This document shows, piece after piece, positions 1 to 9,100 of a stretch of DNA of 64,000 bases. The DNA comes from Pseudomonas bubulae (lineage in GTDB: Bacteria; Pseudomonadota; Gammaproteobacteria; Pseudomonadales; Pseudomonadaceae): NCBI RefSeq assembly GCF_900618535.1, contig NZ_UYJA01000005.1:310001-374000 (forward strand), given 5' to 3'. Numbering within the stretch: the first letter of the stretch is position 1; every line of letters begins with the position of its first letter. Under the pieces are notes generated by a model. That model ran no database searches. It was not told where the DNA came from and was given only the letters and a program-made list of their open reading frames with translations. A program made the position numbers and the translations under genes.

Positions 1-324
1 ATCGCCCTCCTGCTCCAGCAGATCTGCGGTTTGCGGTACTTGCTCGGCCAGGCTCATCAGGTCGAGTTCGTCGTCCAGCCCTTGGGCTACTTGCTCGGCC
101 GCGCTTTGGCCAGCGCTATAGGTGCTGGCCAGCCGCTCGCTGAATTGTGCATCGGTGAGTGTGCTGACCTTTAATTCAGCCGTTGCCCAGCGCTGTGCTT
201 CGGCCAGCGCGGTCAATGGTGTGTCGGCACGAAGCAACAGGGTGGCAGGCGTGGATGAGGTGTCCAGCAGCACCCCGAAACGCCGGGCAAAGCCGAAAGG
301 CAAACGCTCACCTGGCGATGTCAT
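1..324 (-). CDS. gspE: Type II secretion ATPase GspE, N-terminal part (cut by window edge)
   Basis: The reading frame opens with ATG at 324-322 and runs open to the window edge, giving 108 codons. Its start overlaps the gspD stop codon in an ATGA junction, a sign of translational coupling. The N-terminus contains RLPFGFARRFGVLL and an acidic stretch reading DELDLMSLAEQVPQTADLL, both typical of the N-terminal domain of GspE/XcpR-type ATPases, which energise the type II secretion pseudopilus from the cytoplasmic face and contact GspL. The Walker motifs lie outside the window. Family assignment rests on these N-terminal motifs and on the position directly after gspD. Confidence 0.8.
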   Translation of the reverse strand, partial: MTSPGERLPFGFARRFGVLLDTSSTPATLLLRADTPLTALAEAQRWATAELKVSTLTDAQFSERLASTYSAGQSAAEQVAQGLDDELDLMSLAEQVPQTADLLEQEGD

Positions 325-2240
325 GGTCGACCTGCTTCAGGTGGGCGACGGTTATCTTGCGTAGGGGTATCGAACATTTGATGTGCATTGTCGGGCAACA
401 ACCGCGAGCTTTTGCCCTTGGGACCGCTCTCATCGAGCTTGCGCAAAGCGTTGTAACGGCTTTCGCTGATTTCACGCAGATCATTCTTGCTGCGCACAAT
501 GGTCGGACGCAAAAAAACCATCAGGTTGGTTTTGGTACGGGTGTCTTTGTTCCAGCGAAACAGGGCGCCCAGGTACGGAATGTCTTTAAGTAAAGGAACG
601 CCACTGACCTGGGTTCGAACGCTGTCCTTGATCAGCCCGCCAATCACGATGATTTCCCCGTCTTCGGCCAGGATGGTGCTTTTCAAGGCGCGTTTATTGG
701 TAATCAGATCGGTTGACTCGACACCCTGCAGTGAAGGGGCTATCTCGGAGTTTTCCTGTGCAACTTCCAGACGCATCAAGCTGCCTTCATTGATATGCGG
801 CTTGACCTTTAGGCTGATGCCGATGTCCTGACGCGTCACAGTGGTAAAGGGGTTTTTGGCGTTTTCACCAGAGCCTGTATAGGAGCCAGTTTTGAGCGGC
901 ACGTTTTGGCCCACCAGGATCTCGGCTTCCTGATTGTCCAGGGTCAGAAGGCTCGGCGTGGACAACACATTGTTGTTGGTATCGCTGGCCAACGCTGAAA
1001 CCAGGACGTTGAAACGGTCGTTGCCAACCTGCAGCACGGCACCTTCTGGGAGTTTGATATTACTTTGGGACAACGCACCAATTTGAATTCCGGTGCCCGG
1101 GAAGGTAATACCGCCTCTGCCTCTGCCTGCGTTGACACCCCATTGCACGCCGAGGGTTTTCGCAATATCCCCGGAAACTTCAACAATAGCGGCATGGATC
1201 AACACTTGTGAGCGCGGCTGATCCAGTTCGCGCACGATATTTTCCAGGGTACGAACCTGCGCAGGCTCAGCCATGATCACCAGTGCGTTCTGGCTTTCAT
1301 CTGCCGCTACCATCACTTCGCGGGTTGATGCTTTCTGGGTACTGCTCTCCAGGGCCATGTCCTTTTTCAAACCCGGGCTTACTGATTCCAGTACTGCGGC
1401 CAATTGCTTGGCATCGCCATAGCGAAGACGCAGCACCCGTGAGTTTTCCTGCTTGATGCTGCCCGGAGCATCGAGAGAGCGGGCCAGTGCACTCAAGCGC
1501 TTGCGAGCTGTTTCGTTGCCAATGATTACCACGCGATTGGTCGATGTGTCGGCGATCACTCGACTGTTCGAACCCGCATCCTTTTTGTCCAGCGCTTGCT
1601 CCATGATCCTGGCAATGTCGCTGGCCAGACCATGTTTGAGCACAACCACCGAATGGCCGGAACGCGCACCTGAATCCAGCTGGCGAACCATTTCGACAAG
1701 GCGCTGCGTATTGGCTGCAGTGTCGGTAATGATCAGCGCGTTGGCCGAAGCAGAAGGCCCGACGTAACCACTGCTAGACACCAGTGGTCGCAACAGGCCA
1801 GCCAGATCGGCCGCGACGCTGCCATTCAGTTCGATGACCCGTGTGACAAAGGCCTCTGCCTCAACCGCTTTCGCATCAGCGCTGCCAGCCCGTGCTTTTG
1901 CCTCGGCGGCAGGGATGATCAGTAAACGATCACCTTGGTCAATCACCGAGAAGCCGTGGGCATCGAGCACAGAGTAAAACAAGCGACGTACGCCTTCGCG
2001 GTCCAGCTCTTTTTCGGAAATAACCGTGACCCGGCCCTGAACCCTGGGATCAAGAACCACGGTGGCGCCGAGTATCGATGATATTTCCTGCACGACGTCG
2101 CGCAGTTCGGCCTCTTTCATCGCCAGTTTCCAGTACTGCTTCTGGGCCCACGCCGGAGATTGCAACAGCAACCCTGCGCACAGCACACAACAGGTAAAAA
2201 GAGGGCCGAAAACGAAGGCACCGGGCTTGGTCATGGGCAT
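321..2240 (-). CDS. gspD: Type II secretion outer-membrane secretin GspD
   Basis: This 639-residue protein forms the outer-membrane channel of a type II secretion system. Residues 1-32 are a Sec signal peptide (hydrophobic core, then AWA before Q33). Residues 35-110 look like the N0 domain, followed by repeated N1-N3 modules to about 340, with the secretin beta-barrel domain at about 345-585. The latter contains the hallmark VPLLKDIPYLGALFRW at 548-563. The gene begins 3 nt after the gspC stop and overlaps gspE by 4 nt. A second ATG lies two codons downstream and could be used instead. The length is normal for GspD/XcpQ. No separate pilotin gene is visible nearby. Confidence 0.93.
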   Translation of the reverse strand: MPMTKPGAFVFGPLFTCCVLCAGLLLQSPAWAQKQYWKLAMKEAELRDVVQEISSILGATVVLDPRVQGRVTVISEKELDREGVRRLFYSVLDAHGFSVIDQGDRLLIIPAAEAKARAGSADAKAVEAEAFVTRVIELNGSVAADLAGLLRPLVSSSGYVGPSASANALIITDTAANTQRLVEMVRQLDSGARSGHSVVVLKHGLASDIARIMEQALDKKDAGSNSRVIADTSTNRVVIIGNETARKRLSALARSLDAPGSIKQENSRVLRLRYGDAKQLAAVLESVSPGLKKDMALESSTQKASTREVMVAADESQNALVIMAEPAQVRTLENIVRELDQPRSQVLIHAAIVEVSGDIAKTLGVQWGVNAGRGRGGITFPGTGIQIGALSQSNIKLPEGAVLQVGNDRFNVLVSALASDTNNNVLSTPSLLTLDNQEAEILVGQNVPLKTGSYTGSGENAKNPFTTVTRQDIGISLKVKPHINEGSLMRLEVAQENSEIAPSLQGVESTDLITNKRALKSTILAEDGEIIVIGGLIKDSVRTQVSGVPLLKDIPYLGALFRWNKDTRTKTNLMVFLRPTIVRSKNDLREISESRYNALRKLDESGPKGKSSRLLPDNAHQMFDTPTQDNRRPPEAGRP

Positions 2241-2243
2241 TTT

Positions 2244-2771
2244 CTAAAGTTTCCCGGTCGATGGCCGCAGGTAAAAAGTGGTCTCCTGCGAGGTCGTAGC
2301 TGGAGCAGTGGATAAGGGCAATACATACTGGTTTGGCGGTTTAAGGGTCAGGTACTCTTCACGCCCATTGCGCCATAGCACCACATGGTCCATCTCGATA
2401 CGGCGCAGGACACTGCCACCCGGCAAAGGCTCACCTTCCGAGTAGAAACGTGCCGACTGTGCATCGGCCAACAAGGCTTGAGAGGAGCCCTGGCTCGCAA
2501 CAAAGCTCGCACGCAACTGCAATGGCTCAGCACTCGGTACCCGACGGTCTTGAGTGACAAGCCCGAATAACGTGGCGATCGCTTCAGGCTTGAAAAGCCC
2601 GGGAGCCGGAGGATCTGAAACATTCAAGGGTGCGAGTTCCGATTGCATATGGATAGAGTGGCGATACCCTTGTTCTTGCCACACCAAATAACTGCCATAG
2701 ACCAAGATCAATGCCAGCGACGCCCATACAGATGAAAAGCAGTGTTTGAGTACTTGAATCGAACTGTTCAT
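2244..2771 (-). CDS. gspC: Type II secretion inner-membrane protein GspC
   Basis: The frame could start at 2855, but I chose the internal ATG at 2771 (MNSSIQVLKH). This places a short cytoplasmic N-terminus before one transmembrane helix at about residues 11-32, the usual GspC layout, and the extra 28 residues do not resemble a GspC start. The 175-residue product has a periplasmic segment ending in a sheet-rich region (LRRIEMDHVVLWRNGREEYLTL), consistent with the homology region that docks onto the N0 domain of GspD. No C-terminal PDZ domain is present, so it is a short GspC. It is the first gene of the gspC-gspD-gspE run. Confidence 0.75.
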   Translation of the reverse strand: MNSSIQVLKHCFSSVWASLALILVYGSYLVWQEQGYRHSIHMQSELAPLNVSDPPAPGLFKPEAIATLFGLVTQDRRVPSAEPLQLRASFVASQGSSQALLADAQSARFYSEGEPLPGGSVLRRIEMDHVVLWRNGREEYLTLKPPNQYVLPLSTAPATTSQETTFYLRPSTGKL

Positions 2772-3382
2772 GACTGTCTCATGACTGAATTGCTCTACCC
2801 TGATAAAAAACACCGCTGCGTCAGATGGCAAGTGGATAACTATCAACCTGCACACACATCAACACGCAAATCCCCCTCTAAAAAACAGGCTTAAGCTAAA
2901 CAGTACCGAACAACTTCACTCCAAAACCCGGCGCCCCCTTACTTAAACAGTCAGGAGCTATCATTGCGACTTGTTTCTAGACCAAGGTAACTTTCCAGCA
3001 AGAGCCACACCCGGATCACAATGAGTGGTCTACGGAGCGTATTGCAAGCAGCAGTCCGAATGTAGGGCGGTTATCACTAATACACCCTCAAACTGCGAGC
3101 GCTTGAAAGTGCAACAACCAAGAACTCACCCTGGTACATTTATTATTAAAAAACCCAAAAACAACCTTACCCTGAATAACAGAACGTTGTGCGCAGAATG
3201 CAAGCCCGATAACACTAATCAGCCTTTTATAACACCAACCTTATTTATACAAAGGCGAAGGCTAATTTTCACTGGCATGAACAATTATTAATGTAAGTCC
3301 AGCCCTCTTTAATCTGTAGGTTTTGTCTCTAACTTCTCTACACTTAGTGTCAGCAGTCATAGCGATGACTACGCAATAAATG
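2772..3382. other. AT-rich gene-free stretch between gspC and hemE
   Basis: About 610 bases that are clearly more AT-rich than the flanking genes, especially 3060-3300. The only frame of note is 3025-3291 (plus, 88 codons, GTG start). It has no clear ribosome binding site and resembles no family I know. The stretch must carry the gsp promoter towards its left end, but I could not pick a convincing -35/-10 pair. Nothing else is recognisable. Confidence 0.5.
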
Positions 3383-3410
3383 AAAATGCCCCGACATGTC
3401 GGGGCATTTT
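3383..3410 (-). terminator. Rho-independent terminator after hemE
   Basis: A perfect 28-nt palindrome with core GCCCCGACATGTCGGGGC flanked by A4 and T4 runs, 15 nt past the hemE stop. T-rich flanks on both strands would let it work in both directions. Confidence 0.8.
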
Positions 3411-3425
3411 TTAATCTGCTGGAGC

Positions 3426-4493
3426 TTACTGGTGATATTGACCGGAGAACTCATGCACCGCACTGATAAACGCACCGGCGTGCTCGGGTTTTACTTCCGG
3501 GGTAATACCATGGCCCAGGTTGAACACATGGCCCGAGCCGTTGCCGTAGCTGGCCAGGATGCGCTTGACTTCGGTGCGGATGGCCTCCGGGTTGGCGTAC
3601 AGCACGGTCGGGTCCATGTTGCCTTGCAGGGCAACCTTGTTGCCGACACGACGGCGGGCTTCGCCCAGGTCACAGGTCCAGTCCAGGCCCAGTGCATCGG
3701 CACCAGCATCGGCGATGCTTTCCAGCCACAGGCCACCGTTTTTGGTGAACAGAATGACCGGCACCTTGCGACCTTCGTGTTCGCGGATCAGGCCGCTGAC
3801 GATTTTGCGCATATAGGCCAGGGAGAACTCCTGATAGGCCGCAGCCGACAGGTTACCGCCCCAGGTGTCGAAGATCTGCACCGCCTGCGCGCCCGCCAGG
3901 ATCTGGCCGTTGAGGTAAGACGTGACCGACTGCGCCAGCTTGTCGAGCAGCAAGTGCATGGCTTGCGGGGTGTCGTAGAGCATGGCCTTGGTTTTACGGA
4001 AGTCCTTGGAGGAGCCGCCTTCAACCATATAAGTGGCCAGCGTCCACGGGCTGCCGGAGAAGCCAATCAATGGCACACGGCCATTGAGCTCTTTGCGAAT
4101 GGTGCTGACGGCGTTCATCACGTAGCCGAGGTCTTTTTGCGGATCCGGGATGGGCAGCGCTTCGATGTCGGCCAGGGTGCTGACAACCTTTTTGAAGCGC
4201 GGGCCTTCACCCGTTTCAAAGTACAGGCCTTGGCCCATGGCATCGGGGATGGTCAGGATGTCAGAAAACAGGATGGCCGCATCCAGCTGCGGGAAGCGGT
4301 CCAGAGGCTGCATGGTGACTTCACAGGCGAATTCGGCGTTCTTGCACAAGCTCATGAAATCGCCGGCCTTGGCGCGGCTGGCGCGGTACTCCGGCAGGTA
4401 GCGACCGGCCTGACGCATCATCCAGACAGGCGTTACGTCTACAGGTTGCTTGAGCAAAGCGCGAAGGAAACGGTCATTCTTGAGAACAGTCAT
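3426..4493 (-). CDS. hemE: Uroporphyrinogen decarboxylase
   Basis: This 355-residue cytoplasmic enzyme removes four carboxyl groups from uroporphyrinogen III to give coproporphyrinogen III in heme synthesis. The N-terminal signature WMMRQAGRYLPEYR at about 24-37 supplies the substrate-binding arginines, and FSDI carries the catalytic aspartate (Asp78). The length equals the family norm. The gene sits between two strong hairpins (3383-3410 and 4541-4568), so it is probably transcribed alone. In other Pseudomonas it also lies directly downstream of gltD. Confidence 0.97.
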   Translation of the reverse strand: MTVLKNDRFLRALLKQPVDVTPVWMMRQAGRYLPEYRASRAKAGDFMSLCKNAEFACEVTMQPLDRFPQLDAAILFSDILTIPDAMGQGLYFETGEGPRFKKVVSTLADIEALPIPDPQKDLGYVMNAVSTIRKELNGRVPLIGFSGSPWTLATYMVEGGSSKDFRKTKAMLYDTPQAMHLLLDKLAQSVTSYLNGQILAGAQAVQIFDTWGGNLSAAAYQEFSLAYMRKIVSGLIREHEGRKVPVILFTKNGGLWLESIADAGADALGLDWTCDLGEARRRVGNKVALQGNMDPTVLYANPEAIRTEVKRILASYGNGSGHVFNLGHGITPEVKPEHAGAFISAVHEFSGQYHQ

Positions 4494-4540
4494 GTCAGCA
4501 TCCGGAAAAAAAGTGGGGGCATTTTCTCAGAGACGGACGC

Positions 4541-4568
4541 AAAAGGCACGGCAAGTGCCGTGCCTTTT
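4541..4568. terminator. Bidirectional terminator hairpin between gltD and hemE
   Basis: A4, then a stem GGCACGGCA paired with TGCCGTGCC around a 2-nt loop, then T4. It is close to a perfect inverted repeat with A/T runs on both sides and lies just upstream of hemE, so it could end transcripts coming from gltD. Confidence 0.7.
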
Positions 4569-4626
4569 ATCTATCGGGTCGATTTGCCGCGGTGGAACGT
4601 GCTATTTGGCAACACCGCGAAACAAC

Positions 4627-4712
4627 TGTGGGAGCCGGCTTGCTCGCGATACAGACAACTCGATTGATCAGCAGACCGAGTTGATCCCATCGCGGGCAAG
4701 CCCGCCCCCACA
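4627..4712. repeat. REPIN (two inverted REP units)
   Basis: A left unit TGTGGGAGCCGGCTTGCTCG and an inverted right unit ending GCCCGCCCCCACA are separated by about 40 nt. This is the common Pseudomonas REP sequence in paired inverted form. It lies 10 nt downstream of the gltD stop. Confidence 0.85.
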
Positions 4713-4722
4713 GGGAATCGGG

Positions 4723-6141
4723 TTACACGCCCAGGTAATCCATGATCCCTTCAGCCGCAGTACGGCCTTCGAAGATCGCGGTCACTACCAGGTCGGAACC
4801 ACGCACCATGTCACCACCGGCAAAAATCTTCGGATGGCTGGTCTGATGCTTGAACTGCGACTGCTCTGGCGCAATCACGCGGCCCTGGCTGTCGGTCTGG
4901 ATCTCGAACTGCTCGAACCACGAGGCCGGGCTCGGACGGAAACCAAAGGCGATAATCACGGCGTCTGCCGGAATGATCTCTTCAGAACCCGGGATCGGCT
5001 CCGGGCTACGACGGCCACGGGCATCCGGCTCGCCGAGACGGGTCTCGACCACCTTCACGCCTTCCACTTTTCCTTCACCGACAATGGCGATCGGCTGACG
5101 GTTGTAGAGGAACTTAACGCCTTCTTCCTTGGCGTTCTTCACCTCTTTGCGCGAGCCCGGCATGTTGGCTTCGTCACGACGATAGGCACAGGTTACTGAT
5201 TTGGCGCCCTGGCGAATCGAAGTCCGGTTGCAGTCCATGGCCGTATCGCCGCCACCGAGCACCACAATCTTTTTGCCTTTCATGTCGACGAAATCTTCCG
5301 GCGACTTTTCAAAGCCCAGGTTGCGGTTGACGTTGGCAATCAGGAAGTCCAGCGCATCGTGCACGCCCGGCAGGTCTTCACCGGCAAAACCACCTTTCAT
5401 ATAGGTGTAAGTGCCCATGCCCATAAACACGGCGTCGTACTCGGCCAGCAACTGCTCCATGCTGATGTCCTTGCCGATTTCGGTATTGAGGCGGAACTCG
5501 ATACCCATACCGGTAAACACTTCGCGGCGATGGCTCAGTACGGTTTTTTCCAGCTTGAACTCGGGGATGCCGAAGGTCAGCAGACCACCGATTTCCGGGT
5601 TCTTGTCGAACACCACCGGGGTCACTCCGCCACGCACCAGCACGTCGGCACAGCCCAGGCCTGCAGGCCCGGCACCGATAATGGCGACACGCTTGCCGGT
5701 GGGCACGACCTTGGACATGTCCGGGCGCCAGCCCATGGCGAATGCCGTATCGGTGATGTATTTCTCCACCGAACCAATGGTCACCGCGCCAAAACCGTCG
5801 TTGAGGGTGCAGGCGCCCTCGCACAGACGGTCTTGCGGGCACACCCGCCCGCACACTTCGGGCAGGGTGTTGGTCTGGTGCGACAACTCGGCGGCGGCGA
5901 GGATATTGCCCTCGGCCACCAGCTTGAGCCAGTTGGGAATGAAGTTATGCACAGGGCATTTCCATTCACAGTACGGGTTGCCGCAGCCCAGGCAGCGGTG
6001 GGCCTGTTCGGCCGACTGCTGGGGTTTAAAAGGCTCGTAGATTTCCACGAACTCTTTCTTGCGTTGACGTAACAGTTTCTTCTTCGGATCTTTGCGCCCG
6101 ACATCGATGAACTGGAAGTCGTTACTCAGACGTTCAGCCAT
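4723..6141 (-). CDS. gltD: Glutamate synthase (NADPH) small subunit
   Basis: A 472-residue flavoprotein that passes electrons from NADPH to the large subunit for conversion of 2-oxoglutarate and glutamine to two glutamates. Cysteines at 50, 53, 58, 62 and at 97, 101, 107, 111 form the two N-terminal 4Fe-4S sites. FAD binding is shown by VAIIGAGPAGLG at 152-163 and NADPH binding by VVLGGGDTAMDC around 293-304. It follows gltB with a 33-nt gap, the standard gltBD operon order. Length matches the family. Confidence 0.96.
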   Translation of the reverse strand: MAERLSNDFQFIDVGRKDPKKKLLRQRKKEFVEIYEPFKPQQSAEQAHRCLGCGNPYCEWKCPVHNFIPNWLKLVAEGNILAAAELSHQTNTLPEVCGRVCPQDRLCEGACTLNDGFGAVTIGSVEKYITDTAFAMGWRPDMSKVVPTGKRVAIIGAGPAGLGCADVLVRGGVTPVVFDKNPEIGGLLTFGIPEFKLEKTVLSHRREVFTGMGIEFRLNTEIGKDISMEQLLAEYDAVFMGMGTYTYMKGGFAGEDLPGVHDALDFLIANVNRNLGFEKSPEDFVDMKGKKIVVLGGGDTAMDCNRTSIRQGAKSVTCAYRRDEANMPGSRKEVKNAKEEGVKFLYNRQPIAIVGEGKVEGVKVVETRLGEPDARGRRSPEPIPGSEEIIPADAVIIAFGFRPSPASWFEQFEIQTDSQGRVIAPEQSQFKHQTSHPKIFAGGDMVRGSDLVVTAIFEGRTAAEGIMDYLGV

Positions 6142-6174
6142 GGTTAAAACCTCATCAAACTTTTCAGGCGCATA

Positions 6175-9100
6175 TCACTGCGGGTTGGCACGGATGCTGG
6201 AAAGCAACGATTTCAAGCTGGCAGCCTTGGGCTTGACCATCCAGAAACGACGCAGGTAATCATCGAGGTTTTCCGAGAGGTTGCGACCCCACTCGCTGTT
6301 GGTTTCCTCAACGTATTCGTCCAGCACGTGTTGCAGGTGATTACGGTAGGCCTCCATCGCTTCGCCACTGATCCGCTGGATTTCCACCAGCTCGTGGTTA
6401 ACCTTGTCGACGAAGGTGTTGTCCTGATCCAGCACGTAGGCGAAACCGCCGGTCATGCCCGAGCCGAAGTTGTAACCGGTTTTACCCAGCACACAGACAA
6501 AACCGCCAGTCATGTATTCGCAGCAGTGATCGCCTGTGCCTTCCACCACGGTGTGGGCACCGGAGTTGCGCACCGCGAAACGCTCGCCCGCCGTGCCCGC
6601 TGCAAACAGCTTGCCGCCGGTGGCGCCGTACAGGCAGGTATTGCCGACAATCGCGCTGTCCTGAGTTTTGTAGACGCTGCCTGCAGGCGGGACTATCACC
6701 AGCTTGCCGCCGGTCATGCCTTTACCTACGTAGTCGTTGGCATCGCCTTGCAGGTACATGTGCAAGCCACCGGCGTTCCACACACCAAAGCTCTGACCGG
6801 CAGTGCCTTTGAAGCGGAAGGTGATCGGTGCCTTGGCCATGCCCTGGTTGCCGTGGGTACGGGCGATTTCACCCGAGATACGCGCACCGATGGAGCGATC
6901 GCAGTTGCAGATGTCGAGGTCGAACTCGGCGCCGCTCATGTCGTTGATCGCCGAACGCGCCATGTCGAGCATCTGCTCGGCCAGCAGGCCCTTGTCGAAC
7001 GGAGGGTTGCGGTCTACCTGGCAGAATTGCGGCTTGTCGGCCGGGATATGGTCACTGCCCAGCAGTGGCGTGAGATCCAGGTTGTGCTGTTTGGCAGTCT
7101 CGCCCTGGAGAATTTCCAGCAGGTCGGTACGCCCGATCAGCTCTTCCAGGGTGCGCACACCCAGCTTGGCCAGCCACTCGCGGGTTTCTTCGGCCACATA
7201 GGTGAAGAAGTTGACCACCATATCGACGGTGCCGATGTAATGGTTTTTACGCAGCGATTCGTTTTGCGTCGCAACCCCGGTCGCGCAGTTGTTGAGGTGG
7301 CAAATACGCAGGTATTTACAGCCCAGGGCGATCATCGGTGCGGTGCCAAAGCCGAAGCTTTCAGCGCCCAGAATTGCTGCCTTGATCACGTCGAGACCGG
7401 TTTTCAGGCCACCATCGGTTTGTACCCGCACTTTACCGCGCAGGTCATTGCCGCGCAGGGTCTGGTGGGTTTCGGCCAAACCGAGCTCCCACGGTGCGCC
7501 CGCGTACTTGATGGAGGTCAGCGGTGAAGCGCCGGTGCCGCCGTCATAACCGGAGATGGTAATCAAGTCGGCATAGGCCTTGGCCACGCCAGCGGCGATG
7601 GTACCTACGCCCGCTTCAGCTACCAGTTTCACCGACACCAGTGCTTTCGGGTTGACTTGTTTCAAGTCAAAGATCAGCTGCGACAAGTCTTCAATGGAGT
7701 AGATGTCGTGGTGCGGCGGTGGCGAAATCAGGGTCACACCCGGTACGGCGTAGCGCAGTTTGGCGATCAGGCCGTTGACCTTGCCGCCCGGCAGTTGCCC
7801 GCCCTCGCCCGGCTTGGCGCCTTGAGCAACCTTGATTTGCAGCACTTCAGCGTTGACCAGGTATTCCGGTGTCACACCGAAACGACCAGTGGCCACTTGC
7901 TTGATCTTCGAACTCTTGATGGTGCCGTAACGCGCCGGGTCTTCGCCGCCTTCACCGGAGTTGGAGCGTGCGCCCAAGCGGTTCATGGCTTCAGCCAGGG
8001 CTTCGTGAGCCTCTGGCGACAAGGCGCCCAGGGAAATACCGGCTGAGTCGAAACGCTTGAGGATCGAGTCCAGCGGTTCGATATCGTCGATCGACAGCGG
8101 GGTATCGAGGGTCTTGACCTTGAACAGATCGCGGATCATAGACACTGGACGCTGGTCGACCAGTGCGGTGTATTCCTTGAATTTGCTGTAGTCGCCCTGC
8201 TGCACGGCGGCTTGCAGGGTGGCCACCACGTCAGGGTTGTAGGCATGGTATTCACCACCATGCACGTACTTGAGCAGGCCGCCTTGCTGGATGGGCTTGC
8301 GCGCACTCCAGGCCTCGGCTGCCAGCAGCTTTTGCTCGGCTTCAAGGTCGACGAAACGTGCGCCCTTGATGCGGCTTGGCACGCCACGGAAGCTCAGTTC
8401 GCAAATTTCTTCGGACAGGCCGATGGCTTCGAACAGCTGCGCACCACGGTACGAAGCGATGGTCGATATGCCCATTTTCGAGAGGATCTTGAGCAGACCT
8501 TTGGTGATGCCTTTGCGGTAGTTCTTGAACACCTCATAGAGGTCGCCCAGTACTTCACCGGTGCGGATCAGGTCGCCCAGCACTTCGTAGGCCAGGAACG
8601 GATAGACCGCCGAGGCACCGAAGCCGATCAGCACCGCAAAGTGATGCGGGTCACGGGCAGTAGCGGTTTCAACCAGAATGTTGCTGTCGCAACGCAGGCC
8701 TTTTTCGGTCAGGCGGTGATGCACGGCGCCCACAGCCAAAGAGGCGTGAACCGGCAACTTGCCCGGCGCGATATGACGGTCGCTCAGAACGATCTGGGTG
8801 CGACCAGCGCGCGCTGCTTCTTCGGCCTGATCGGCGATATTGCGCACAGCCGCTTCAAGACCGACGCTTTCGTCGTAGTTGAGGTCAATGATCTGACGCT
8901 CAAAGCCCGGCAGGTCGAGGTTCATCAGCGAGCGCCATTTTGCAGGCGAGATCACGGGCGAACTGAGAATCACACGGGAAGCGTGCTCAGGGGATTCCTG
9001 GAAGATGTTGCGCTCGGCACCGAGGCAGATTTCCAGCGACATGACGATGGCTTCACGCAGCGGGTCGATCGGCGGGTTGGTGACCTGCGCAAACTGCTGG

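Noticed and set aside
3025..3291. 88-codon frame in the AT-rich gap
   Set aside because: GTG start without a ribosome site, no family resemblance, uneven composition; probably chance.
3396..4667. 423-codon open frame on the plus strand
   Set aside because: Antisense to hemE and running through two terminators.
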